The notes under the pieces were generated by a model, which made no database searches, was not told where the DNA came from, and saw only the letters and a program-made list of their open reading frames with translations. From assembly GCF_014191425.1 (NCBI RefSeq), contig NZ_JACHWP010000001.1, positions 310,001-374,000 on the forward strand: a stretch of DNA of 64,000 nucleotides, given 5' to 3'. A program made the translations under genes and the position numbers. This stretch comes from Helcobacillus massiliensis (GTDB taxonomy: Bacteria > Actinomycetota > Actinomycetes > Actinomycetales > Dermabacteraceae). Shown piece by piece: positions 1-7,524 of this stretch; within the stretch, counting starts at the first letter, position 1; every line of letters begins with the position of its first letter.

Positions 1-2
1 AC

Positions 3-302
3 AAGGGCATCTACCCCTACCTCCTCGGCGGCGAAGAGAACCCCCGGCTGCTCAACGTGCGCCTGTTCGATGCGCCCACGAAGAAGGCCGCCTACAAGCG
101 CCAGACCGACAAGGCCAACGCCGAGGGCACCTCGAACTGCCCCCTGTGCGCCGTAGGCAGCAATGCGAACAAGACGCGCATCTACAAGCTCAAGGAGATG
201 GAAGCCGACCACGTGACCGCCTGGTCAACCGGCGGCGACACCTCGCTGGACAACTGCGAGATGCTCTGCGTGACCCACAACCGCTCGAAGGGCAACCGCT
301 GA
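3..302 (+). CDS. C-terminal part of a DUF262/DUF1524-like HNH endonuclease (5' end outside window)
   Basis: The frame is open from the window edge, so only the last 99 residues or so are seen. They contain a complete HNH fold: a zinc-knuckle CPLC, then an EADH segment followed by WSTGGDTSLDNC and a CVTHNRSKG tail. Upstream residues KGIYPYLLGGEE resemble the linker region of DUF262 proteins that carry a C-terminal HNH domain, a family that includes GmrSD-type restriction enzymes. It is probably a DNA endonuclease used in defence or restriction. The next gene starts 17 bp downstream on the same strand, so it may be the first gene of a three-gene operon. The HNH call is secure; the DUF262 assignment is from the short linker only. 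Confidence 0.75.
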   Translation, partial: KGIYPYLLGGEENPRLLNVRLFDAPTKKAAYKRQTDKANAEGTSNCPLCAVGSNANKTRIYKLKEMEADHVTAWSTGGDTSLDNCEMLCVTHNRSKGNR

Positions 303-319
303 GATGACGGCCTCTTGAG

Positions 320-1495
320 ATGACTATCTCCGTGACCCTGGGCGGGGGTGTTGCGTCCATCGACCGCGAGGTCTTCGAGCTACTTTTCGACAACTCGACG
401 GTGCGCAACTACAAGGACTACACGACCGCTCTCTCGGCGGGAGTCATCGCGTTCAAGGACCTGCTCGACCTCTCACGCAAGGCAGAGATCCCCTACCCTC
501 TCTTCTTCGCTCCACTGCCGGTTGTCACGGCTCAAGTCGATCTGAAGACGCGGAAACTGCTCCAGGGCGTGCGCAAGGGGACATTCTCGCTCAACTCACG
601 TGCCACGATCGAGCTGGCCGACGTCGAGCTGATCATCAAGGACCTCGTACGGAAGCAGGAGTTGGTGAAGAAGCACGACCCGACCCTGAAGAGGAATCCG
701 ATCGTCGGGATGCTCCGTAAATCCACTGGCGGCCCGGTCCGTGACGCCCAGGCCCTCCTCACGGCGCTCGGCTTCTCGACCCAAGACATTCAAGCGACGA
801 AGAACAAAACCGCAGCTGCAGAGCTGTTCATCAGCCGCCTCGAAGCGAACCACATCCTCGTCTCGCGCAGCGTGAACGGCTACATGCCCCAGACGTTGTC
901 AAAAGCCAAGTTCAGCGGCCTGACGGTCCGGGATGGCAAGGTCCCTTACATCTTCTTGACGGGCGGTTCCCATGGAGAGGACGAGGAGCCGGTCGGTCGC
1001 CAGGTCTTCACACTCGCGCTCCTGGCCGTGCTCGTGGCTCGTCGGGTCTTCGTGCCGGTCACCATGGACACTCGACAGATTGAAGCGTCACCCGGGCCGG
1101 AGTACGGCATCGTCGCGGAGATGCTGATGCCTGCGGTCCAACTGCGTCAGTGTTCGCTCTCCTCGCTAGACGAGGTAGGCGAGGTCGCCGACCACTTCAA
1201 GGTGACCCCCAGCGCCATCGTTGTCCGCTCCGCCCTGCTCAAGCTTCTTGACCGCTCGGTGGCCGATGACTACCTCGCCGAACTGGCAAAGGCTTACTCC
1301 GCGCGCCCTAAGCCTCCGGCGCGAACGCCAAAGCCTGTCAACGCGATTCGGAAGTACAACGGGAGGGAGTTCTCTGTGCGGATGCTGGACGCATTGGATA
1401 GTGGGCGGATAACGCCGCGAGAGTTCTGTCAGTTGGCCTGCTCAAACCGGATCGGCGTGTTCGATATCCCCGACTTCCGGAGCGCCGTCTGGTGA
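320..1495 (+). CDS. ImmA/IrrE-like protein lacking the HExxH zinc motif
   Basis: 391 residues. The second half follows the ImmA/IrrE (COG2856) plan: an isolated LEANHILV strand, a FSGLTV segment, a YIFL strand (210-213), then FTLALLAVL at 230-238 where active members have FTLAHELGH, and an EYGIVAEMLMP block at 261-271 matching the conserved E..AN.FAAELLMP helix. The helical tail ending at about 310 resembles the HTH-like C-terminal part. Both zinc histidines and the catalytic glutamate are therefore absent, so I infer a non-proteolytic binding protein. There is no N-terminal XRE domain. Its TGA overlaps the GTG of the PIN gene by 4 bp, implying translational coupling. The ATG at 320 has a weak RBS. 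Family assignment rests on pattern recognition and needs a profile search. Confidence 0.6.
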   Translation: MTISVTLGGGVASIDREVFELLFDNSTVRNYKDYTTALSAGVIAFKDLLDLSRKAEIPYPLFFAPLPVVTAQVDLKTRKLLQGVRKGTFSLNSRATIELADVELIIKDLVRKQELVKKHDPTLKRNPIVGMLRKSTGGPVRDAQALLTALGFSTQDIQATKNKTAAAELFISRLEANHILVSRSVNGYMPQTLSKAKFSGLTVRDGKVPYIFLTGGSHGEDEEPVGRQVFTLALLAVLVARRVFVPVTMDTRQIEASPGPEYGIVAEMLMPAVQLRQCSLSSLDEVGEVADHFKVTPSAIVVRSALLKLLDRSVADDYLAELAKAYSARPKPPARTPKPVNAIRKYNGREFSVRMLDALDSGRITPREFCQLACSNRIGVFDIPDFRSAVW

Positions 1496-1917
1496 GCAGG
1501 CGCTACTTGGTGGACAACAACGCCCTCTCGCGGCTCACGTCGACGCAGCGGACCAGTAGCTTCTTCCTGGAGCACTGCCATCTGACTGCCGACGTCCTCC
1601 ACGAAGCGCGCGGCTACGTCGAGCCGGAGCTCGAAGACCGAGAGGTCCCTCTGACGCCGCAGGTGCTCAACCGGCTCATCGAAGTGATGGCGGATGCACA
1701 GGTTGGCGACACGAGCTTGGTGGACTTGTATGCAAACAAGGGCACTGCCGATCCGGTCATGATCGCCTTCACCCTTGAGGCGCGTGACTTCGAGCGCAAT
1801 ACTCTCCTCCCGGATACCTGGGTGATCGTCACGGATGACAAGGCGGTTACAGCAGCCGCTGGATGCTTTGGGCTTGATGTCATCTCAAGCAGTGAGTTTC
1901 GGCAACTGTTTCCCTGA
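1492..1917 (+). CDS. PIN-domain protein (putative RNase, toxin-like)
   Basis: 141 residues with the PIN acidic constellation: D8 in YLVDNNAL, E38 in LHEAR, D87 in GTADPVMIA and D115/D116 in IVTDDKAV, ending in the typical GLDVISSSEF strand-helix. PIN domains are Mg2+-dependent ribonucleases and the commonest class of type II toxins (VapC). The start codon GTG overlaps the stop of the IrrE-like gene, so the two are co-translated and probably form a complex. ImmA-like genes next to PIN genes are a recurring genomic pairing. Here the usual antitoxin with a DNA-binding domain is missing, so whether this is a toxin-antitoxin pair or a defence effector is open. Confidence 0.75.
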   Translation: MSRRYLVDNNALSRLTSTQRTSSFFLEHCHLTADVLHEARGYVEPELEDREVPLTPQVLNRLIEVMADAQVGDTSLVDLYANKGTADPVMIAFTLEARDFERNTLLPDTWVIVTDDKAVTAAAGCFGLDVISSSEFRQLFP

Positions 1918-1959
1918 TTCCTCTTGTGCTCGCGGCAGAGCCGCGCCGGGTAATCCCAT

Positions 1960-2026
1960 GAGGACCCGGCTGCGCCCGCAAGCGCCGATTCACCCGAGCA
2001 CGGCTGCGAGGGTGCGCCGGGTCCTC
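1960..2026. repeat. 11-bp inverted repeat upstream of the ardA-like operon
   Basis: GAGGACCCGGC at 1960-1970 and its exact complement at 2016-2026 are separated by 45 bp. It lies between the PIN stop codon and the strong RBS of the next gene. It could be a stem that ends the upstream transcript or an operator; there is no T-tract. Confidence 0.45.
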
Positions 2027-2047
2027 CCGACACCGAGGAGGACCACC

Positions 2048-2215
2048 ATGTCAGAGCCCACCATCAGCACGACCGAGCGCGTCGGCCTGTCCCCGAGCGG
2101 GGGAGGCGTCGCCGTCTGGGTCGGCGACGCCGTCCGGCTCACCCTGGACTGGGACCAGGCCCGCCAGCTCCACCGGCTCCTGACCGATCAGCTCGACCGC
2201 GAGGCCGCCCGATGA
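2048..2215 (+). CDS. Small protein of unknown function (55 aa)
   Basis: ATG at 2048 is preceded by a strong GAGGAGG Shine-Dalgarno at 2036-2042, which fixes the start inside a longer open frame. The 55-residue product has no motif I recognise. Its middle has a GGGVAVWVGD strand pattern and a charged helix (DQARQLHRLLTDQLDREA). The stop overlaps the ATG of the ArdA-like gene as ATGA, so the two are translationally coupled. A partner or regulator of the antirestriction protein is possible, but nothing in the sequence proves it. Confidence 0.6.
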   Translation: MSEPTISTTERVGLSPSGGGVAVWVGDAVRLTLDWDQARQLHRLLTDQLDREAAR

Positions 2216-2772
2216 CCGCCGCGACCGCCCACCAGACCCCGCGCGCATGGATCGGCTGCCTGCACTGCTGCTACAACTCCGGCCATCTCGTCGGCGACTG
2301 GTTCGACGCCGTCGATGCCGACGAGGCCACTCTCGCCGACGTCCACAAGGGCTCTGGGAGGCCCTACACGGCCTGTGAAGAGCTCTGGGTGATGGACCAC
2401 GACCTGATCCCCATCCCGGGCGAGATGAGCCCTCACGAGGCCGCTGAGTGGGGCCGGTGCTTCGAGGAGGCCGGTCCTGAGCAGTGGCCCGCCGTCTGCG
2501 CGTGGGTCCGGTCCGGGATGCACGTGACCGAGGGGACCGGCGACCTGCCCTCGCTGCCCGACTTCGAGGAGCGCTACTGCGGTCACTGGGAGAGCTTCCG
2601 GGAGTACGCCGAGCAGCTCGCCGACGATACCGGGATGATGACCGGCTGGCCGGAGGAAGCCGTGCGGTACTTCGACTGGGCGGGCTGGACCCGCGACCTC
2701 GCCTTCGACCACACCGTCGTCGACGCCCCGGCGGTCGAGGGCTACGGCGTCTACGTGTTCCGCGACCTCTGA
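2212..2772 (+). CDS. ArdA-like antirestriction protein
   Basis: 186 residues, acidic, near the usual ArdA length. Features matching the family are the N-terminal PRAWIGCLHCYN-like strand (written PRAWIGCLHCCYNSG here), an EELWVMDHDLIPI block in the place of AEEWAIHDYE..., a central FEERYCGHWESFREYAEQLADD helix and a final YFDWAGWTRDLAFD followed by YVFRDL. ArdA proteins mimic B-form DNA and block type I restriction enzymes during conjugative entry, which suits a mobilizable element. It shares an ATGA overlap with the 55-aa gene and is convergent with the XRE gene (5 bp gap). Confidence 0.75.
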   Translation: MTAATAHQTPRAWIGCLHCCYNSGHLVGDWFDAVDADEATLADVHKGSGRPYTACEELWVMDHDLIPIPGEMSPHEAAEWGRCFEEAGPEQWPAVCAWVRSGMHVTEGTGDLPSLPDFEERYCGHWESFREYAEQLADDTGMMTGWPEEAVRYFDWAGWTRDLAFDHTVVDAPAVEGYGVYVFRDL

Positions 2773-2777
2773 GCTGC

Positions 2778-3044
2778 TCAGACGAGCTTGGAGGGCACGC
2801 CCACCTGCTTGGGGTGCCGCGCGCAGACCGGGGCCACCAGCTCGGTCAAGGGCACGCCGAGGGCGTGGGCGATGCCGTGGAGCGTGGAGATCTTCGCGGC
2901 CACGCGCCCGGCCTCGACCTCGATGATCGTCTTGCGGTGGACCCCGGCGGCCTCTGCGAGCCGGTCGATCGAGAACCCGGACTCCTTGCGCAGGCGCGCC
3001 ACCTCCACGCCGAGGGCGCGCAGGTCTGGGGCGGGAGCAGGCAT
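2778..3044 (-). CDS. XRE-family helix-turn-helix regulator
   Basis: 88 residues from the ATG at 3044. An upstream in-frame GTG at 3077 lacks a Shine-Dalgarno, whereas GGGAAG lies before 3044. One HTH_3 domain spans nearly the whole protein: LGVEVARLRKESGFS, DRLAEAAGVHRKTI and EVEAGRVAAKISTLHGIAHALGV. It is a single-domain repressor of the kind that controls plasmid and ICE promoters. It sits opposite the lipoprotein gene, so it may regulate its own promoter and that of the lipoprotein in the 110-bp divergent gap. Confidence 0.85.
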   Translation of the reverse strand: MPAPAPDLRALGVEVARLRKESGFSIDRLAEAAGVHRKTIIEVEAGRVAAKISTLHGIAHALGVPLTELVAPVCARHPKQVGVPSKLV

Positions 3045-3154
3045 CCACCCAACTTCCCGCAGGCGCGTGCGTTGCACAGTAACCCAAACGCGCCTGTTTT
3101 CAGTACGCTGATCGGGAGTTCAACCGAACCATTGCCGAACGAAGGTGAACGACC

Positions 3155-4093
3155 ATGTCCCACAGACCAACGATCCTGACTGCATCGGTCCTGCTGTCGC
3201 TGCTTGCCCTCACGGGGTGCGGGGGAGGCTCGGGCGACCCGACGCAACCCGACCCCGGAGCAGGCGATCCCGCCGACGATGGGTCGGGCTCGGCCGTCTA
3301 CGAGTTCACCCGCGAACCGCCGGGCATGCTCACGTCCCTGACCGTCGCCATCCCCGACGACCTCAGAGAGGCCGCAGGGCCCGATGCCGAGGGGCTCCTG
3401 GTCGACAGCGTGACCCTGACGCCCCACGAGCTTGACGGCGTGAAGCACTGCGCGGTGAATGTCGCCATCGAGTGGGCTGATGGTGCCCTGGAGCTGGCCA
3501 ACAAGCCGGCCACGTCCCAGGCCGATGCCGATGCCGAGATCGAGAAGTGGACCAACAGCTTCCTGGACTACTTCGACGTCGAGACCACCGAGGAGTGGAT
3601 CGAGCTGGCCGAGCGGGCCCAGGGCGGCGATGCACAGGCGGGCCAGACGATCGCCGAGGGGATGGAGGCAGCCGACCAGAGCCATCCTTACGCTGCCAAC
3701 GCCACCCGCGAACTGCGGGAGCAGGGCCTGGCGTTCGAGCCCCGCCTGTTCATCGAGAAGATGCAGGAGCTCATCGCCGCCGACGCCAACAAGCCCGTCG
3801 ACGAGGCGGCAGAGGAGTCGGAGGAGGCCAACGTCGCCCGTGAGGGCCTCGGCATCCGGGGCAGCGTGTACCCGCTCGCCGACCTGAACGAGTCCGCGCC
3901 CGAGACCGGCCTGTACCTGGCTCCGGACTTCGCCTCCGGCATCAACGTGGGCAGCTGCGCGGCCAACCCGACCGACGACGACGCCACCGAGACCTTCACC
4001 TTCCGGACCTCCCAGGACGGGGAGGGGGCCGACTTCGCCGAGTTCGACTACACCGTCCTGTCCGACGGTTCGATCACCGTGGTCGAGGCCTAG
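3155..4093 (+). CDS. Lipoprotein of unknown function, possibly cut by a recent stop codon
   Basis: 312 residues. A type II signal peptide is clear: hydrophobic ILTASVLLSLLALTGC with the lipobox LTGC at about residues 19-22, then a Gly/Pro/Asp-rich tether. The mature part is acidic, with no domain I recognise. The start has a GAAGG-type RBS. After the TAG at 4091-4093 the same frame continues for 15 sensible codons (VEDYERDVNGDWIAK) to another TAG at 4139-4141, suggesting a CAG-to-TAG change that shortened the protein. A strong terminator follows at 4157. Lipoproteins of this type on mobile elements can act in surface exclusion, but function is unknown. Confidence 0.8.
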   Translation: MSHRPTILTASVLLSLLALTGCGGGSGDPTQPDPGAGDPADDGSGSAVYEFTREPPGMLTSLTVAIPDDLREAAGPDAEGLLVDSVTLTPHELDGVKHCAVNVAIEWADGALELANKPATSQADADAEIEKWTNSFLDYFDVETTEEWIELAERAQGGDAQAGQTIAEGMEAADQSHPYAANATRELREQGLAFEPRLFIEKMQELIAADANKPVDEAAEESEEANVAREGLGIRGSVYPLADLNESAPETGLYLAPDFASGINVGSCAANPTDDDATETFTFRTSQDGEGADFAEFDYTVLSDGSITVVEA

Positions 4094-4156
4094 GTCGAGG
4101 ATTACGAGCGCGATGTCAACGGCGACTGGATCGCCAAGTAGACCGTATGCAGCCGC

Positions 4157-4182
4157 AGGCCCGCTCCCGTCGGAGCGGGCCT
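4157..4182. terminator. Bidirectional intrinsic terminator
   Basis: Perfect 11-bp stem AGGCCCGCTCC / GGAGCGGGCCT with a CGTC loop, followed by GTCGTCTTT on the + strand. It lies between the convergent lipoprotein and relaxase genes. Confidence 0.8.
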
Positions 4183-4190
4183 GTCGTCTT

Positions 4191-6245
4191 TCACCGCTCC
4201 ATCCCTCCGGCGTTCGGTGGGCGCTCCAGCCCGTCCTCGTGGTTGACCTCGAGGTCGGCCTCACGGACCGACTTGAGTGCCTTCTCCCTGCTGGTCAGCT
4301 CTCTCCTCGTGGCCTCGTGCCTCAGCTCGGCCAGCGTCGAGGGCTCGCCGTCCCAGGCGTGGTCGCCCGCAGCGACCTCGGCGCGCATCGCGTCGGCCAG
4401 TGCCTTGTCCTGGTGCACCTCGACGGCCCTGCGGGCCTCGGCGAGCTTCGCCGCGCGGCGCCACAGCTCGAAGGCCACCGAGGTGTCCAGTGCGTCCTCG
4501 TAGCGCTCCAGCGTGGCGCTCCTGAGCCCCTTGGCCAGCGCGCCGTCCAGCGGCTCCCCGGCGGCCAGTTGCGCGCGCCAGCGCTCGTCGATCTGGACCA
4601 TCTGCTCCCAGGCAGCCACCTCGCGCTCGCGCGTCGGCCTCCTCTTCCGCAGCGGTGACTCGTGGGGCGCAGCGGTCCTCACCTCGGAGGTCGAGGGCGC
4701 CTCGGCCCTGGACCCGGCGGTAGCCGGGGCTGGGGCCGGAGTCGTGTCGGCGGCAGCCGGCGCGCTCACCTCGGCCACGTCCTCGACCGTCTCGACGGCA
4801 CGCTGCTGCTCGGCCTCCTGCTCGCGCTCCCAGGCGGTCTTCGGCTCGTCGAGCGCGCGCCACGCGGCGATGGCGGCGTCGACCTCCGCGTAGCCCATCC
4901 CGGCGCTGCGCATCGCACCTCGATCGGGCGTGCGCAGCCGCCGCTTCTGGAGGTCCCAGGCGTCGAGGACGACCTTGTCGGCCAGCTTCGCGTCCGGTCC
5001 ATCCGCATCGGATCCATCCGCCACGGCGACGCCGTCGTCTGCGCTCTCGGGCGACGGCTCCGCGGGCGCCATGGCCGCCTCGAACCCAGCCCGCCGGGCT
5101 TCGGCCATCATCTCCTCTGCGCGGCGCTCCTGCTCCCACTGGGCCGCCAGCGCCGCGGCGCTCTCGCTGCGGCGCTCAGCCAGGGCGTCGTCGAGGCTGC
5201 TCGCCATCGCCGCGCGCATCTGCGCCGCCGACATCGCCGGTTTCGGCGCGGCCTGCGCAGCCAGCTCGGCGTTGCGCTGGATCGTCTCCTCGACGTGGTC
5301 GAGCATGGCGAAGCGGCCGAGCCTGCTGGCCCGTCGCCGGTCGCTGGGACTCGGCTCGATGTACTCACCGTCCGCCCCGCGGCGCTTCATCTGGTAGGTG
5401 AGCCCGCGGCCCTTCTTCCCGCGCTTCTCGACCACGACGCCGACCCCGGCCAGCGCCTCGGCGTAGCCGTCGAAGTCGGTGTAGCCCGTGTCCTCGAGCA
5501 CAGTCCGGATGCGCTCCTTCAGCACCGCGAAGCTGAACGGCTCCGGCTCGCTCGGCGAGGCCCCGGCGCTCCACTTCTGGTGCTTGTCCAGCCCCCGCTG
5601 CTCGGACTTCTCCTTCAGCTCCCAGCCCGTGGACGTCAGCTCGTTGCGCTGCTCGTACCCCTGCGCGGCGAGCACGGCGTCGTGGGTCCTGGACAGGACC
5701 GAGTGCTTCACGTTGGACGAGGCGAAGCTCTTGCCCGTGGCCTTGTCGATCGAGTCGATCACGATGTGGTTGTGGACGCAGCCGGTCTTCCCATCGACCT
5801 GGGTGACGACCAGCGCGCGGCGATGGTCACCAGCGAGCGAGCGGGCCAGCTCCTGGCCCAGCCGATGACCCTCCTCCCAGTCGTCGGGATCGTCGGGGTC
5901 GAGAGCCCCCGCACCGTCCCGCGCGAAGCTCTGGATGACGTGGTACGCCTGCACGTAAGCGCCCTCGGTGACGTCGCGGTAGGTCGGCTGGCCGGTCGCC
6001 TTGTCGGTGCCCCACTGCACCTTGACCGTCCTGGTCCCGTCCTTGCGCCAGCGCTTCCGGTTATCCCGGAACTGCCCCTCGCCGAACTCCGGGATGCAGC
6101 CGTTGATGCCGCTCGCAGCCACGAACCGGTCGCCCTTGGCCTGACCGTCCTTCTCAGTGAGCGCATACGCAATCAGCCGCGCCGAGTTCCTCGTCGGGCT
6201 GGACATCACGACCGCTGCGATGGGCTTCACCATGACCTCAGTCAT
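4191..6245 (-). CDS. Relaxase, MobA/VirD2-like (MOBP type)
   Basis: 684 residues. The N-terminal 250 or so form the relaxase domain: a candidate nucleophile Y27 in LIAYALTEKD, the HVIQSF motif at 102-107, and the metal-binding HNHIVID at 158-164 preceded by VTQVDGKTG. This pattern fits PF03432-type relaxases that nick oriT and stay attached to the transferred strand. The C-terminal 400 residues are Ala/Glu/Arg-rich and predicted helical or coiled, without a helicase motif. The gene overlaps mobC by 8 bp and lies downstream of the oriT-like repeat. No T4SS gene is visible, so the element is probably mobilizable rather than self-transmissible. Confidence 0.85.
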   Translation of the reverse strand: MTEVMVKPIAAVVMSSPTRNSARLIAYALTEKDGQAKGDRFVAASGINGCIPEFGEGQFRDNRKRWRKDGTRTVKVQWGTDKATGQPTYRDVTEGAYVQAYHVIQSFARDGAGALDPDDPDDWEEGHRLGQELARSLAGDHRRALVVTQVDGKTGCVHNHIVIDSIDKATGKSFASSNVKHSVLSRTHDAVLAAQGYEQRNELTSTGWELKEKSEQRGLDKHQKWSAGASPSEPEPFSFAVLKERIRTVLEDTGYTDFDGYAEALAGVGVVVEKRGKKGRGLTYQMKRRGADGEYIEPSPSDRRRASRLGRFAMLDHVEETIQRNAELAAQAAPKPAMSAAQMRAAMASSLDDALAERRSESAAALAAQWEQERRAEEMMAEARRAGFEAAMAPAEPSPESADDGVAVADGSDADGPDAKLADKVVLDAWDLQKRRLRTPDRGAMRSAGMGYAEVDAAIAAWRALDEPKTAWEREQEAEQQRAVETVEDVAEVSAPAAADTTPAPAPATAGSRAEAPSTSEVRTAAPHESPLRKRRPTREREVAAWEQMVQIDERWRAQLAAGEPLDGALAKGLRSATLERYEDALDTSVAFELWRRAAKLAEARRAVEVHQDKALADAMRAEVAAGDHAWDGEPSTLAELRHEATRRELTSREKALKSVREADLEVNHEDGLERPPNAGGMER

Positions 6246-6693
6246 CCACTCCCGCGATGCGCCCGGCCAGCTCCACCAGCCTGCCGTCGATCGCTTCGAG
6301 CTGGCGCTTCACGTCGTCGAGGTCGCCGGTCACCTGACCCGTCAGGTGGGCGACCTTGGCCATCTGGTTGACGTTGTGGCCGACCTTCCTCATCTCAGTC
6401 CTCAGCTCCTGGACGCCGTCGATCAGGCCGTCCACCACCCCGGGATCGGCACCGCCCCTTCGGGCCGATGCCTGGGCCTGCTCGCGGGCCAGCCATCGGC
6501 ATCCGTCCTCCACCGCTTCGCGGATGATGTCCGAGACGGTGACGGCCCGGCCGGTCGCCTCACTCGCCCGCTTCGCGGACTCCTCGGCGAGGTCGAACGA
6601 TGACTGCGTCATCCTGAGTTCGACCCGCTTCGGGTAGATCGCCCGCCTACCTCCTCGCCGCCTCGGCTGCGCCTCGTCCGGCATCGTCACCAC
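6238..6693 (-). CDS. mobC: MobC-like relaxosome accessory protein
   Basis: 151 residues. The N-terminal half has a ribbon-helix-helix-like pattern (RVELRMTQSSFDLAEESAKRA). The centre has the MobC signature VGHNVNQMAKVAH, corresponding to the family's IGNNLNQIA. Such proteins bind oriT and assist the relaxase. I prefer the GTG at 6693 because GGGGAGG lies 5 nt upstream of it; an ATG at 6684 is an alternative. The gene is immediately downstream of the 17-bp inverted repeat and overlaps the relaxase start. Confidence 0.85.
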   Translation of the reverse strand: MVTMPDEAQPRRRGGRRAIYPKRVELRMTQSSFDLAEESAKRASEATGRAVTVSDIIREAVEDGCRWLAREQAQASARRGGADPGVVDGLIDGVQELRTEMRKVGHNVNQMAKVAHLTGQVTGDLDDVKRQLEAIDGRLVELAGRIAGVDD

Positions 6694-6712
6694 GTCGGTC
6701 GACCTCCCCTCG

Positions 6713-6779
6713 GTAATGCTGCAACCGGGCTGTCCGGTGGGCTGCGCACCCCCATCAGTATACCCGGTTGCAGCATTAC
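6713..6779. repeat. oriT-like inverted repeat
   Basis: GTAATGCTGCAACCGGG at 6713-6729 is repeated as its exact complement at 6763-6779, with a 33-bp spacer. It lies directly upstream of the mobC Shine-Dalgarno, the usual place for an oriT in mobC-relaxase modules. A second small palindrome GTTTGGC-TCC-GCCAAAC follows at 6804-6820. The nick site cannot be located by eye. Confidence 0.65.
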
Positions 6780-6932
6780 GGCGAGCAGTTCAACTGTACG
6801 GGTGTTTGGCTCCGCCAAACCCCCTCCCAGTTGCTGCCCGCCCCTCGTCGGCTCCGCCTCCTCGGGGGACAGGGCTACCGCCCTCCCCACCTCTGCTGCG
6901 CTCCGGTGGGGCCCCTCCCGACGGCACGGAAA

Positions 6933-6962
6933 GACCCCGGCCCGCTGCGCGGAACCGGGGTC
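6933..6962 (-). terminator. Terminator of the small coiled-coil gene
   Basis: GACCCCGG at 6933-6940 pairs with CCGGGGTC at 6955-6962. On the - strand the stem is followed by TTTCC. It lies 20 bp after the stop codon of the upstream (- strand) gene. Confidence 0.55.
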
Positions 6963-6982
6963 CTCGTCACCGTCCACGACGC

Positions 6983-7465
6983 CTACGCGCCGTAGACCGA
7001 GAAGCCCCGCTCGTGCGCGTCCTCACGCTCCTCGTCGCCCTCGTGGATGGCACCGTAGGCGACCGTCTCCCCGTCCTCGAGGACGGGCTCCTCGGCCTGC
7101 TCGATGCCGGCCTCGCTCGCGGCCCCGCGCGCCTTCAGCGCGACGACGGCTTCGACGAGGCGCGCGGCCCGCTTGGCCTCGCCGCGGTCCTTGCGGACCC
7201 GGCGCACCGTGCCGTCCTTCGTCATCCGCTCGGTCACCTCCTCGGTGATACCGAACAGCTCGTACAACTCCTCGACAGCGGCACAGCGCGCCTCACCGGC
7301 GTACTTGAGCGCGTCCTTGACGGCCTTCGCGTCGGCCCTCTCCTCGGCCTCGATGGCCGCCTTCTTCGCGGCCAGCTCGGCCTCGAAGGCCTTCCGCTCG
7401 GCGACGAGATCGGCGAGCCGCTGAACCCGCCGCTCGCGCCGAGTCATGGTCATGTTGTCGGTCAT
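6983..7465 (-). CDS. Element-encoded protein of unknown function, coiled-coil N terminus
   Basis: 160 residues. Start at ATG 7465 is set by AAGGAGG nine bases upstream. Residues 5-60 are an Arg/Lys/Glu/Ala heptad-like helix, likely a coiled coil. The middle has ALKYAGEARCAAVEELYELFGITEEVTERMTKDGTVRRVRKDRGEAKR, which could be a small helical DNA-binding unit. The tail is acidic. It sits between the primase and mobC in the backbone of the element. A role in replication control or partition is plausible by position only; I do not recognise the family. Confidence 0.65.
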   Translation of the reverse strand: MTDNMTMTRRERRVQRLADLVAERKAFEAELAAKKAAIEAEERADAKAVKDALKYAGEARCAAVEELYELFGITEEVTERMTKDGTVRRVRKDRGEAKRAARLVEAVVALKARGAASEAGIEQAEEPVLEDGETVAYGAIHEGDEEREDAHERGFSVYGA

Positions 7466-7524
7466 AGTGATGCCTCCTTAGGCGTCGTTGTTCGGGAACC
7501 CATCCCCGGTGGTGGGCCGGTAAG

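Noticed and set aside
4662-6371. 569-codon + strand frame opposite the relaxase
   Set aside because: The - strand carries relaxase motifs; this frame has only Arg/Leu/Gly runs.
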